From Tenacibaculum sp. 190524A05c (lineage in GTDB: Bacteria > Bacteroidota > Bacteroidia > Flavobacteriales > Flavobacteriaceae): 64,000 bases of DNA. Each line of letters opens with the position of its first letter. Within the stretch, counting starts at the first letter, position 1. Location of the stretch: NCBI RefSeq assembly GCF_964036595.1, contig NZ_OZ038523.1, forward strand, positions 2,052,501 to 2,116,500, given 5' to 3'. Of the stretch, positions 35,501 through 43,555 are shown one piece after another. The notes under the pieces were generated by a model. The model made no database searches, had not been told where the DNA came from, and was given only the letters and a program-made list of their open reading frames with translations. The position numbers were made by a program, and so were the translations under genes.

Positions 35501-37321
35501 TTCAACTGTAAACTGCACTGTTCCATTTACCTCAACAGTAGCATTTGCTGGCGATGTAGTTATTTCAGGAACTACAGGAACGTGTGCTTCACCAACACCC
35601 ACAGCATAAAATGCATTTGTAACAGAAGTAACCTCTTGAGAACACGCTCCATGTAAATCAGTTGCAGCTTGGATTGCCGCTACTCTTGCATCTGCATAAT
35701 CTGAAGTTGATGTTAAATAATTTTGTTGCATTTGCCAAACAATATTAGCCGCATCATACACATTGATGGCTGTAACACTATAGGCATTACCAATATCATT
35801 GGTACCCGATCCTCCGTTGTACAATAACCAAAACCAATGATTCAACACACCACTATTGGTATGAACTCCACAATAATCATTTCCATTTTGACTTGGAGTA
35901 CAATTAGTTGTATCATACCAATACGTTCCTCCATAGGTATCGGGCTGACCATAAGAATTTGGATTTGAAAAAGATCGTAATGCACCACCTGCATTTTGGT
36001 CGTTAATTCTAGAAGGATCTGTATTGGTTCCTAAATTATCATTTGCATAATTTTCAAAAACCATGGCCCATATATCCGATAATCCTTCATTCAATGCACC
36101 AGACTCAAACTCATAATCTAAATTTGAAGTAGCATTATTTATTCCATGAGCAATTTCATGAGCAATCACATCTAGAGTTGTTAGTGGAGTAAATTTTCCT
36201 GCTCCATCTCCATACAACATAAAACCTGCAGTATTACTTACTGCTCCCCATGCCGCGTTTGTCCAATCCGCATCATAATGAACCATGGATAATAATGCGC
36301 TATTTGATCCATTATAACTGTTCCAGTTATGCTCATTCTTCCAGTAGTCATATAATTGTGTTGTTCCCCAGTGAACGTCGATGGCATAAATATTATCATC
36401 TGTTGCCATTTCAACAGCAGACCAATTATTATCAGCATCGGTGAAGTCGTAAATTGGTCCGTTTACATAATCAGTTCCATTACGCATATCAACGGTAATG
36501 ATACCTTTTCTATTTCCTAAACCTTGATTTGTTAAGTTCCACTGACTACTAGCTGCTCTTGTTTCGTCATTCAAAATATAATTGCTTCCATCTGATTTAG
36601 TTTCGAAGTTCACCGAACCTGTGTAAGCAGCAAAACCCGATGCTGAAGCAACTAAAGACTTTCCAAACCTTTTTGTACTTTGAGTATTATTATGCGAAGA
36701 ATGATCATGATTTTCAAAACATGCAAATAGTTGGTTTTTATATTTTAATATATTCCCATTGTTTGCATCTACATATAAAACACCTAATTTCATAACTGGT
36801 TTTGTAGCTCCAACAGTTACCGCGTAGGCCAAATTAATTTCATCACTTCTTCTACTTGGTAATATAAGTAACTCTATTTTCGGCTTACTTAATTTGGTCA
36901 AATTATCACCAGGCCAAAACACAGTATTCCCCATATGTTTTGCCGCAATAGAAATAATTGAACTCTCTGACAACCTTGGTGAAGTATTTAAGCTAGTTAC
37001 ATCGTGATATTTACCGTTATAAGCATCAATCTCTCCATTCTTTTTATGAATTTTTACTTGCCCGTATTCAACTTTTAGTCCTTGGAAGTATTGTTGAAAA
37101 GTCTCATGGCTATTCTTTTGTTTATCGATACTAGATTTTTCTCTTCTAAATTCTGTGCCAGAGGACCCTTTAAATTCTGAGCTCAAAATACTTTGTGAAC
37201 TTAGTTTCTTTTTTGACTTTCCTACTTTTGTTAATGAAACTTTCTTAAACATTTTTTGTTGTCCAAAAGCACTTGTAACAGCCACTAATGAAACAACTAA
37301 TAGTAGTAATTTACATCTCAT
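32588..37321 (-). CDS. Thermolysin-family (M4) metalloprotease with LRR modules and dockerin-like C-terminus
   Basis: 1577 residues. Signal peptide (ending VTSAFGQ); FTP-type propeptide (about 60-200); M4 catalytic domain with zinc site H388-E-I-A-H392 and E412 in NEGLSD; an Ig-like domain (about 585-670); three LRR modules opening near residue 680 with TDSNFETALEDLGYDDISGD-type sequences; and, from about 1360, the same C-terminal domain as the 1927-aa LRR protein. Of its two calcium loops the second is intact (DVDMNGQIQNTD) and the first is worn (NVEGTGQIQNSG). All catalytic residues are present, so it should be an active secreted protease, tethered or targeted by its LRR part. Secretion route is probably T9SS-related but lacks the standard tail. 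Confidence 0.92.
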   Translation of the reverse strand: MRCKLLLLVVSLVAVTSAFGQQKMFKKVSLTKVGKSKKKLSSQSILSSEFKGSSGTEFRREKSSIDKQKNSHETFQQYFQGLKVEYGQVKIHKKNGEIDAYNGKYHDVTSLNTSPRLSESSIISIAAKHMGNTVFWPGDNLTKLSKPKIELLILPSRRSDEINLAYAVTVGATKPVMKLGVLYVDANNGNILKYKNQLFACFENHDHSSHNNTQSTKRFGKSLVASASGFAAYTGSVNFETKSDGSNYILNDETRAASSQWNLTNQGLGNRKGIITVDMRNGTDYVNGPIYDFTDADNNWSAVEMATDDNIYAIDVHWGTTQLYDYWKNEHNWNSYNGSNSALLSMVHYDADWTNAAWGAVSNTAGFMLYGDGAGKFTPLTTLDVIAHEIAHGINNATSNLDYEFESGALNEGLSDIWAMVFENYANDNLGTNTDPSRINDQNAGGALRSFSNPNSYGQPDTYGGTYWYDTTNCTPSQNGNDYCGVHTNSGVLNHWFWLLYNGGSGTNDIGNAYSVTAINVYDAANIVWQMQQNYLTSTSDYADARVAAIQAATDLHGACSQEVTSVTNAFYAVGVGEAHVPVVPEITTSPANATVEVNGTVQFTVEGVNFTSAQWLVSEDGNAWNTRFDDLTVTGKDSTTLELTNVPLSANGYKFRVYLADDCGNDILSSAATLTVKEYTTITDSNFETALEDLGYDDISGDGKVPTDQIEGITSLDISNKSIANLSGIEDFLALQSLIFNNNSVTSVDLSNNTELTVVSGRYNGLESIDITGCTKMDLVLLENNNLKNLDITKCTALTRAWVQNNDIETFDPTKSPLLRALGISNSNLTSLDLTQNTALQQLYAGGNAITDLDLSKNTVLRIIGVNNNNLSSLNIKNGNNSNVTNFTSTGNANLTCITVDDPSTFENSWSSTRDSQSYFADHDCRYTDIPDTAFEAILEDQGYDDISQDGKVPTSSIETIKYLDLDYSAYKIKDLTGIEDFVAVQSIFGDGNELSTADFSNNLNLLEIYLEDSPLTSLNVSLNTKLSGIFLKDAVFETIDLSTNTELTHLSIDDSALNTIDLSTNTKLKSLSLTNVNLTSVDLSTNTSLQTAYFYGGKFNNLDFSKNTQLKAVWVNDNELTNLIIKNGANSTLTSFRAYGNTNLTCIAVSDKDHFETKFSGDIDNHTSFTDAYCNYTSIPDSNFESALENLGYDDISGDGQVPTDLIETVTEIQINFHSIEDLTGIEDFTALEELDVLYGSIQKIDVSQNLKLTRLWCGYNVGLETLDVSNNVLLENLFVNDTDISVLDLSKNSKLTNLVASSNNDLNQLNLQNGNNLNVTNLLLTGTPNLTCIQVDDATYSSTNWTSVDAQNSFSEDCQSCTFNARVILEGPFNSSTFEMNDDLRTNNLLPTTSPYSDGATCEASVLENSDAVDWIEIQLRSADDINTIIAAKSFLLEKNSGVSSADGISDLSISAWQGNYYVAVVHRNHLTVVTKNPITFSGNEANVDFTSDGSVLNGSNALVEVIHSVFALPAGNVEGTGQIQNSGVNSTILQLGNSGYSIFDVDMNGQIQNTDINIIRQNLGRGEQIQIVD

Positions 37322-37373
37322 ATGATTAGTTATTTAGGGATCGTTATTATTAAATACATCTGAAAAAGATGAG

Positions 37374-37517
37374 TTAATTCATTTCTTTGATCTCATTCTC
37401 AAGCTTTCTTAATTTTTCTAATACGCTTTCCAAGTCTTTTTTTCTTTCTTCTAGTTCTTCAATTGAAATAGATTTTTTATTCACTTTGGAAATAATAGTT
37501 CTAACAAAACTGATCAT
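37374..37517 (-). CDS. Small coiled-coil peptide, putative
   Basis: A 47-residue frame, MISFVRTIISKVNKKSISIE at the start and then a highly charged coiled coil (ELEERKKDLESVLEKLRKLE). It lies 52 bp before the M4 protease gene on the same strand and shares any upstream promoter. A small hairpin (CTCTG-CAGAG, 37524-37540) precedes its start. No family is recognised; low complexity makes the call uncertain. Confidence 0.45.
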   Translation of the reverse strand: MISFVRTIISKVNKKSISIEELEERKKDLESVLEKLRKLENEIKEMN

Positions 37518-37559
37518 GATTTTTCTCTGCTTTTTCAGAGTGCTAAATAAGTGGCTTTA

Positions 37560-37634
37560 CAAATTTTGAGAAAGTAAACAAGGGCGACAATTAGTAGACC
37601 TATAATCTAAATTGTGGAGACAAGTGAGGAGACA
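37560..37634 (-). promoter_or_regulatory. Candidate promoter and GGAGACA operator of the protease unit
   Basis: TTG followed after 20 bp by AAAATTTG (37560-37567, minus strand) is an acceptable -33/-7 pair. About 48 bp upstream of the -7 box lies GGAGACA-N5-GGAGACA (37616-37634), identical in both halves. Confidence 0.45.
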
Positions 37635-37736
37635 AATACTTAAAAAGAACAATTAATATTCTTATACAGAAAGGAATTTCTAGAATCTTTTCTGCTAGAA
37701 CAGTTTAATAATTTCAAGATTCTTAGATAGTATTAA

Positions 37737-39446
37737 TTAAATAGATTTAAGATATTTTTCTAAATCATCTTCAACCTCTAGTTCTAATTTCTTTCGAAGT
37801 CTATATCTTGATTTTTTTACAGCAGCAACTGTTGTGTATCGTAAACGAGCAATTTCTTTTCGCTCTAGTGATAAGCGTATGTACATACAAATTTCCAAAT
37901 CGGTTTTAGTAAGATTTGGATGAATTTTCTTAATTCGCTGAACGAAATCTTTGTTTATACCTTCAATATCATTTTTTATACTCACAAGCTGAGTATCTTC
38001 TAGTAATTCTGATTTCAAATCTGCGATTAAGCTTTGAATAGATACTTTTTCGTCGGAAGCGGCAACTTTTTTCAAATTATCAACCATTCTTTCCTTTGAC
38101 TTTATCTGTTGAAAAGTATCCTTCTTTAACGTTTCTATTTCTTCAATTTTATAATCAATATCAGACTTTAATGTATTAATATTTGAATAGAGTTGATTTA
38201 ACAAACGCTCCTTCTCTGACTGAAACTTATGATTTAAAAACACATGGAAAATAATGTAGCATAAGAAACTATAATTGATTACAAATTTAGTTTGAATCAC
38301 CATCATAGCAGTAAGTATATCATTCGTAAAAACAATAACCTGAACTACAAGAATAAGTAGAACCCATTTCGCATATGGTTTTTTATTTTTAATCGCGCAA
38401 CTAATAATATAAAAACCTAAAATCATTGTAGTTAATCCATATACTTGAAAAAATGGAGCAACTAAAGTTCCGTAAAAGACTGGTGTAAAAAGGACATAAA
38501 GTATTCCCAATACAGGAATTAAATAAATTGTTCTTACAAGATTTTTCTTAATATACCCAGGGTATAATGAGGTATAGTATAATATAATTAAAGATAAACC
38601 TCCAAAATAACCTACATATCTCATTCTTTGAACTATACCGAATGAAATATTTGGAAAGAAACTATAAATTAATGTTTCTCCAACAAATAGTTGTCTAGAA
38701 ACACCAATCAAACAAAACAATCCAAAATAGAGAAAGTACAACTCCTTGTTAAAGGTAAAGAACCAGTAAATTTGAAATACACCAAAAATGATAATTAAAA
38801 ATGTTATCACACCTTCTATCAAAGGATTTGATTTTTGGTTAGCCGTACTTAACGATTTTGTTTGAATAACATTTTGAAGTGCTGGACCACCACCCAATCT
38901 ACTATTGTGACCTGAAACCACAAATAGTATTTCCAGATTTTCTTCTTGTGGTAGTTCTGTATAGATTATTTGCCCGTAAGGAATTTCGTCTGTTCCGTTT
39001 TGAGATATTTTACCTAAGGTGACATGTTTCTTTCCATTAATCCAAATCTCACCGGCACCCAAAAGTCTACCTATATTCAGGACTAAACCTTCACTATCCT
39101 TTTTTTGCTTAATATTTAATTTATAAGTACCGTATCCTCTTTTTTCAAATCCTAATTTTGTCCAAACAGGCGAAGGCCATTCTACTGACGTTCCTTCTTT
39201 TAACAATGCAATGTCAAAATCACCTTCATTATTAATCGGCCATTGCTTCCAATAAAACAAACCGTCTCCCATCAGATTTACTTCTGGATTTTCATCAAAA
39301 TTCCAATTTGTAAGATCTAAAACACCATTATGAATAGTTAATTCTCCATTATTTTGATTGCAACCAACGCAAAATAACAGTAACGTAAATAACCACAAGA
39401 AAGGCTTACTTTGTAAGGAAATATGGGAGTATTTTAAGTTTAGCAT
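37737..39446 (-). CDS. 7TM-DISM membrane sensor with coiled coil and LuxR-like HTH
   Basis: 569 residues. Lipobox-like LLLFCVGC near 22-29, an extracytoplasmic beta-sandwich (about 35-190; FEKRGYGTYKLNI and EIWINGKKHVTLG are typical of the 7TMR-DISM extracellular domain), seven transmembrane helices (about 205-400), a coiled coil and a C-terminal HTH (HPNLTKTDLEICMYIRLSLE, then EIARLRYTTVAAVKKSRYRL). It would link a surface carbohydrate or stress signal directly to DNA binding. Its HTH resembles the 31240-32097 regulator. A -7 box TAACTTTG lies at 39468-39475. It sits next to the protease and LRR genes and may regulate them. Confidence 0.88.
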   Translation of the reverse strand: MLNLKYSHISLQSKPFLWLFTLLLFCVGCNQNNGELTIHNGVLDLTNWNFDENPEVNLMGDGLFYWKQWPINNEGDFDIALLKEGTSVEWPSPVWTKLGFEKRGYGTYKLNIKQKKDSEGLVLNIGRLLGAGEIWINGKKHVTLGKISQNGTDEIPYGQIIYTELPQEENLEILFVVSGHNSRLGGGPALQNVIQTKSLSTANQKSNPLIEGVITFLIIIFGVFQIYWFFTFNKELYFLYFGLFCLIGVSRQLFVGETLIYSFFPNISFGIVQRMRYVGYFGGLSLIILYYTSLYPGYIKKNLVRTIYLIPVLGILYVLFTPVFYGTLVAPFFQVYGLTTMILGFYIISCAIKNKKPYAKWVLLILVVQVIVFTNDILTAMMVIQTKFVINYSFLCYIIFHVFLNHKFQSEKERLLNQLYSNINTLKSDIDYKIEEIETLKKDTFQQIKSKERMVDNLKKVAASDEKVSIQSLIADLKSELLEDTQLVSIKNDIEGINKDFVQRIKKIHPNLTKTDLEICMYIRLSLERKEIARLRYTTVAAVKKSRYRLRKKLELEVEDDLEKYLKSI

Positions 39447-39590
39447 ATATATTTAAAAGACGCTAAACAAAGTTATTCTTTTTAAAATAATTTTACAGTA
39501 TAATGCTTCACTTTACACGAATGAATTACTACAATCAAGTTTGACTAGGAAAAAAAGAAAGAGTTAAACTGAATAAACTAAGATCAATAA

Positions 39591-39935
39591 TTAATCAAAA
39601 ATAAAATCTCCATCAGAAACTAAAAACAATCCTTCTTTGTTATCTAGTTTAACCAAAAATTTAATTCTGATAGAATTATTAAGGCTGTAAAGTGGAGTTA
39701 AAATGTATAGAATTTCTGCCTTAAAATAATTTTTCAATTTAGCTGTACCTTTTAGAATACAGTCTTTATGGTATACATATTCTCTTGTATATACAATTAC
39801 ATTTTGAGATGAATCATTTAAAATGGCTTCTTCTTCTATAAACTCAAAATGCAATTGATCAATCCTTTCTTTGTATTGTGGAAATCGTTCAAGAAAATCA
39901 TGTATCCTATTGTAGTAGTCAATATTACAAATCAT
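39591..39935 (-). CDS. Protein of unknown function, SnoaL/NTF2-like length
   Basis: 114 residues, no signal peptide. An N-terminal helix pair (YYNRIHDFLERFPQYKERID) precedes alternating strands (NVIVYTREYVYHKD, IRIKFLVKLD, LFLVSDGDFIFD), as in small NTF2-like folds, but no motif is firm. It stands alone between the membrane sensor and the TonB receptor. Confidence 0.55.
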   Translation of the reverse strand: MICNIDYYNRIHDFLERFPQYKERIDQLHFEFIEEEAILNDSSQNVIVYTREYVYHKDCILKGTAKLKNYFKAEILYILTPLYSLNNSIRIKFLVKLDNKEGLFLVSDGDFIFD

Positions 39936-40076
39936 ACTTTTAGGATTTAGTTGGTAAGTAATCTTAAATATAATGAAGAAAGACTAGTTATTTCCATATC
40001 CACATCATTTAGGGGGAATTTCCTTTAAGTTAAATGTTTTTCACATTTTTTTAATATAAATTTTAGACTTCAACTT

Positions 40077-40106
40077 TTGATACTAAAAACTAATCATCTA
40101 ATTTTG
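40077..40106 (+). promoter_or_regulatory. Promoter of the TonB receptor operon with long leader
   Basis: TTG (40077-40079), 19 bp, TAATTTTG (40099-40106) match the Bacteroidota consensus. The start codon is at 40296, so the leader would be about 185 nt. The rest of the 39936-40295 spacer shows no gene. Confidence 0.6.
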
Positions 40107-40295
40107 TTTAAGTTTTCTTATGGTTTTATTAAACAATATCATATTCAATTCTTTAGACCTTAATAAACATTTGAAAACACAGAAGTAACAAATTAAATTT
40201 TCTAGTTGAATACCTGTGTTAAACTCCCTAACGTTTAATCATTATTAAACTACGAATCTTAAAGCGTGATAAATAAATAAAAGCAAGAATTAATT

Positions 40296-42665
40296 ATGAG
40301 AATTCAAACAATCATCATTTTGCTTTTAATTCCATTAATGGGTTTCGCCCAAAGTAAGTTTACAATTAGTGGTACATTAAAAGACAAAGCAAATGGTGAA
40401 ACCTTATTCGGAGCTACTGTATTTTTAAAAGGCACGAGCTTAGGAACTACAACTAATGAATACGGATTTTACTCACTTACAGCTCCTAAAGGAACATATA
40501 CTTTAAGTGTTTCTTATGTTGGGTACTCTCCTATTGAAAAAGAAATTGAACTCAATGAAAATATAAAGTTCAATGCAGACTTAACAGAAGATACCAATGT
40601 TTTAGATGAAGTTGTTATTACTTCAGAAGAAAGTAAAAAAGTCGATCTACGAAGTCCACAAATGAGTGTGACAAAAATTAACTCACAAACCATTAAACAG
40701 ATCCCAGTAGTTTTAGGAGAAGTAGATGTTATTAAATCTATCCAATTACTTCCTGGAGTTACCAACGCCGGTGAAGGAGCTTCTGGGTTTAATGTACGTG
40801 GTGGTGCAGAAGATCAGAATTTAATTCTTTTAGACGAAGCAATTATTTATAATGCATCGCACTTATTTGGTTTTTTCTCTGTATTTAATAATGACGCTAT
40901 TAAAGATGTAAAATTATATAAAGGAGGAATTCCTGCGAGATTTGGAGGTAGAGTTTCTTCTGTTCTTGATGTACGTCAAAAGGATGGTAACAATAAAGAA
41001 TTCAAACTAACTGGTGGAATCGGATTAATCTCAAGTAGATTGACCGCTGAAGCTCCTCTATTTGGAGATAAAGGTTCGTTTCTAGTTGCAGGTAGAGCTT
41101 CATATGCTAACATATTTTTAGCTCTTGCTGATAATGAAAATAGAGTTGGGTTTTACGATTTAAATTTAAAAACAAACTATCAAATTAATGATAAAAACCG
41201 TTTGTATTTATCTGCTTATTTTGGAAATGACGATGTAAACTTTACCAATTCTTTCTTTAATTCTTATGGAAACTTATCTGCCAACTTAAGATGGAATCAT
41301 ATTTTTAATGATAAGTTATTCTCGAACCTATCTGCTATTTACAGTCGATATAATTATGATTTACAACTTGAATTTGTTGGATTAGATTGGTTATCTAGAA
41401 TTGATAACTACAACTTAAAATACGATGTTGATTATTACTTAAATGACAAACTAAAATTTGATTTTGGTGTAAGTGGAATTTATTACAAATTCAATCCAGG
41501 TGAAATTCGTCCGTTAACTCCAGAGTCTTCAATTAACGAGGATTTTCTTGACAAGAAATTCGCCACTGAAACTGGAATTTATGCTAGTTTGGAACACAAA
41601 ATATCAAATAATATAACAGCAATGTATGGTTTACGATACAGTTATTTTAATCGTTTCGGTAGTCAAACCTTAAACACGTATGCTAATGATTTACCAGTAG
41701 TTTATAATTCTACATTAGGTATTTACGAACGTGCTGTACCAACAGGTGAAGTAAATTATGGTGATAAAGAAAGTATCGCAAGTTTTGACAACTTCGAACC
41801 GAGATTCGCATTATCATATCAATTAAATGAAAAGTCATCTATTAAAACAAGTTATAATAGAATGGCGCAATACTTACATTTAATTTCAAATACAACATCA
41901 GCTACTCCATTAGATATTTGGGCACCAAGTGGTGAGTTTTTAAAACCTCAAATTGCAGATCAATATGCAGTTGGATACTTTAAAAATTTCAAAAACAATA
42001 TGTATTCTATTGAAACAGAAGCATATTATAAAACCGTAGATAATCGTGTAGATTACATTAACGGTGCTGAACTAATTGCTCAAAACACAATAGAAACGGA
42101 AATTTTAAATGGTGAAGCTAGAGCTTACGGTTTAGAATTTTTACTTAGAAAAAATAAAGGAGATTTAACCGGTTGGATTGCGTATACCTTATCAAAATCT
42201 GAACAAAGAACACCTGGCGGAGCAGCTGGCGGACCTGGTTTAAATAATGGTGATTGGTACAATACTCCTTTTGATAGAACTCATGATTTATCCGTTACAG
42301 GTAATTACAAACTAAATGAAAAATGGACGTTTAACGCAAATTTTGTTTTTCAAACAGGACGACCAGTTACCTATCCAAACGGACAATTTCAATATAATGG
42401 ATTATCAATTCCTACCTATTCTACGAGAAATGCAGATAGATTACCTTCGTATAACCGCTTAGATGTTTCGGCTACTTTAACGCCTAGAAAAAATAAAAAC
42501 AGAAAATGGCAAGCCGAATGGGTATTTGGTATTTACAACTTATACTCAAGAAGAAACGCTGCATCAATTCGATTTGGTGTTAACGATGAAACTGGAATAA
42601 ACGAAGCTGAAAGAACTTCTATTTTCGGAATAACTCCTTCTATCACTTATAACTTTAAATTTTAA
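40296..42665 (+). CDS. TonB-dependent receptor paired with a DUF4249 lipoprotein
   Basis: 789 residues. Signal peptide MRIQTIIILLLIPLMGFAQ; carboxypeptidase-regulatory-like domain (about 23-105, FGATVFLKGTSLGTTTNEYG); plug (about 115-230, GASGFNVRGGAEDQNLILLD and KGGIPARFGGRVSSVLDV); then a 22-strand-type barrel ending in Phe. It is not a classic SusC: it lacks the SusC length and SusD partner. Its partner is the DUF4249 gene 4 bp downstream, a pair common in Bacteroidota and of unknown substrate. It lies beside, but is probably separate from, the chitin locus. Confidence 0.94.
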   Translation: MRIQTIIILLLIPLMGFAQSKFTISGTLKDKANGETLFGATVFLKGTSLGTTTNEYGFYSLTAPKGTYTLSVSYVGYSPIEKEIELNENIKFNADLTEDTNVLDEVVITSEESKKVDLRSPQMSVTKINSQTIKQIPVVLGEVDVIKSIQLLPGVTNAGEGASGFNVRGGAEDQNLILLDEAIIYNASHLFGFFSVFNNDAIKDVKLYKGGIPARFGGRVSSVLDVRQKDGNNKEFKLTGGIGLISSRLTAEAPLFGDKGSFLVAGRASYANIFLALADNENRVGFYDLNLKTNYQINDKNRLYLSAYFGNDDVNFTNSFFNSYGNLSANLRWNHIFNDKLFSNLSAIYSRYNYDLQLEFVGLDWLSRIDNYNLKYDVDYYLNDKLKFDFGVSGIYYKFNPGEIRPLTPESSINEDFLDKKFATETGIYASLEHKISNNITAMYGLRYSYFNRFGSQTLNTYANDLPVVYNSTLGIYERAVPTGEVNYGDKESIASFDNFEPRFALSYQLNEKSSIKTSYNRMAQYLHLISNTTSATPLDIWAPSGEFLKPQIADQYAVGYFKNFKNNMYSIETEAYYKTVDNRVDYINGAELIAQNTIETEILNGEARAYGLEFLLRKNKGDLTGWIAYTLSKSEQRTPGGAAGGPGLNNGDWYNTPFDRTHDLSVTGNYKLNEKWTFNANFVFQTGRPVTYPNGQFQYNGLSIPTYSTRNADRLPSYNRLDVSATLTPRKNKNRKWQAEWVFGIYNLYSRRNAASIRFGVNDETGINEAERTSIFGITPSITYNFKF

Positions 42666-42669
42666 AAAA

Positions 42670-43491
42670 ATGAAAAAATTAATATTCACTCTTTGTATCG
42701 CAATCAGTACAATTTTTTCATCTTGTACAGATATTGTTGACGTTGATGTTCCTAATGGTGGCGCAAGATTAGTAATCGAAGCTTCTATTAATTGGGAAAA
42801 AGGAACAGTTGGAAATGAACAGACCATTAAACTAAGTACTTCAACGGCCTATTTTGACAATAATCCTAATGTACCAGCAACAGGTGCTACAGTTATCGTA
42901 ACCAAAGAAAATGATGGTTCACAATTTGTGTTTACTGATCAAAATAACGGTAACTATACAACAAATAGTTTTGTTCCTGAAATTGGGGCCGATTACACTT
43001 TAAACATCGTTTATAACGGACAAACCTATACTGCTAGTGAGACTTTAGTCGGTTTTACTCAAATTAATAGTGTAACTCAAGAAGAAGGATTTAATGAAGG
43101 AGAATTTCGTGTGCGTGTGTTATTTGATGATCCAGCAGATGAAGAAAATTATTATTTAGGCGAATTTGTTCAAGCAAACTTAGCCGTTCCAGCTTTATCT
43201 TCTATTCGAGATGAATTTGTGAATGGAAACGAGGCTTTTGTTTTGCACTTTGATGAACTTAATGTTCCAGGGACCGAAGTTGATATTAAAGTTTATGGAA
43301 TCTCAGAACGTTTCTATTTTTATATTGAAGAATTAATTCGACAATCAGGAACTCAAGGTGGCGGTGGACCATTTCAAACCACACCAGCACAGTTAAAAGG
43401 AAATTGTATAAATATTAATGACCCGAATGAAGAAGTATTAGGATATTTTCGTTTGAGTCAGTTTGGAAGAACGAGCTATACAATTCAATAA
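42670..43491 (+). CDS. DUF4249-type surface lipoprotein
   Basis: 273 residues with lipobox FSSC (about 16-19). The pattern RLVIEASINWEKGTVGNEQT, TGATVIVTKENDGS and GADYTLNIVYNGQTYTASET is typical of DUF4249, a SusD-like lid substitute that works with TonB receptors of the type encoded 4 bp upstream. Ends before a bidirectional terminator. Confidence 0.9.
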   Translation: MKKLIFTLCIAISTIFSSCTDIVDVDVPNGGARLVIEASINWEKGTVGNEQTIKLSTSTAYFDNNPNVPATGATVIVTKENDGSQFVFTDQNNGNYTTNSFVPEIGADYTLNIVYNGQTYTASETLVGFTQINSVTQEEGFNEGEFRVRVLFDDPADEENYYLGEFVQANLAVPALSSIRDEFVNGNEAFVLHFDELNVPGTEVDIKVYGISERFYFYIEELIRQSGTQGGGGPFQTTPAQLKGNCININDPNEEVLGYFRLSQFGRTSYTIQ

Positions 43492-43514
43492 GAATACACA
43501 TTTTAGACCCTTTT

Positions 43515-43555
43515 AAAAGCAAGCCTTTACTTTACATAGTAATTCGCTTGCTTTT
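43515..43555. terminator. Bidirectional terminator between convergent genes
   Basis: AAAAGCAAGC (43515-43524) pairs with GCTTGCTTTT (43546-43555), with an inner TTACT/AGTAA stem. The distal arm lies within the last codons of the GlcNAc kinase gene. Confidence 0.8.
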
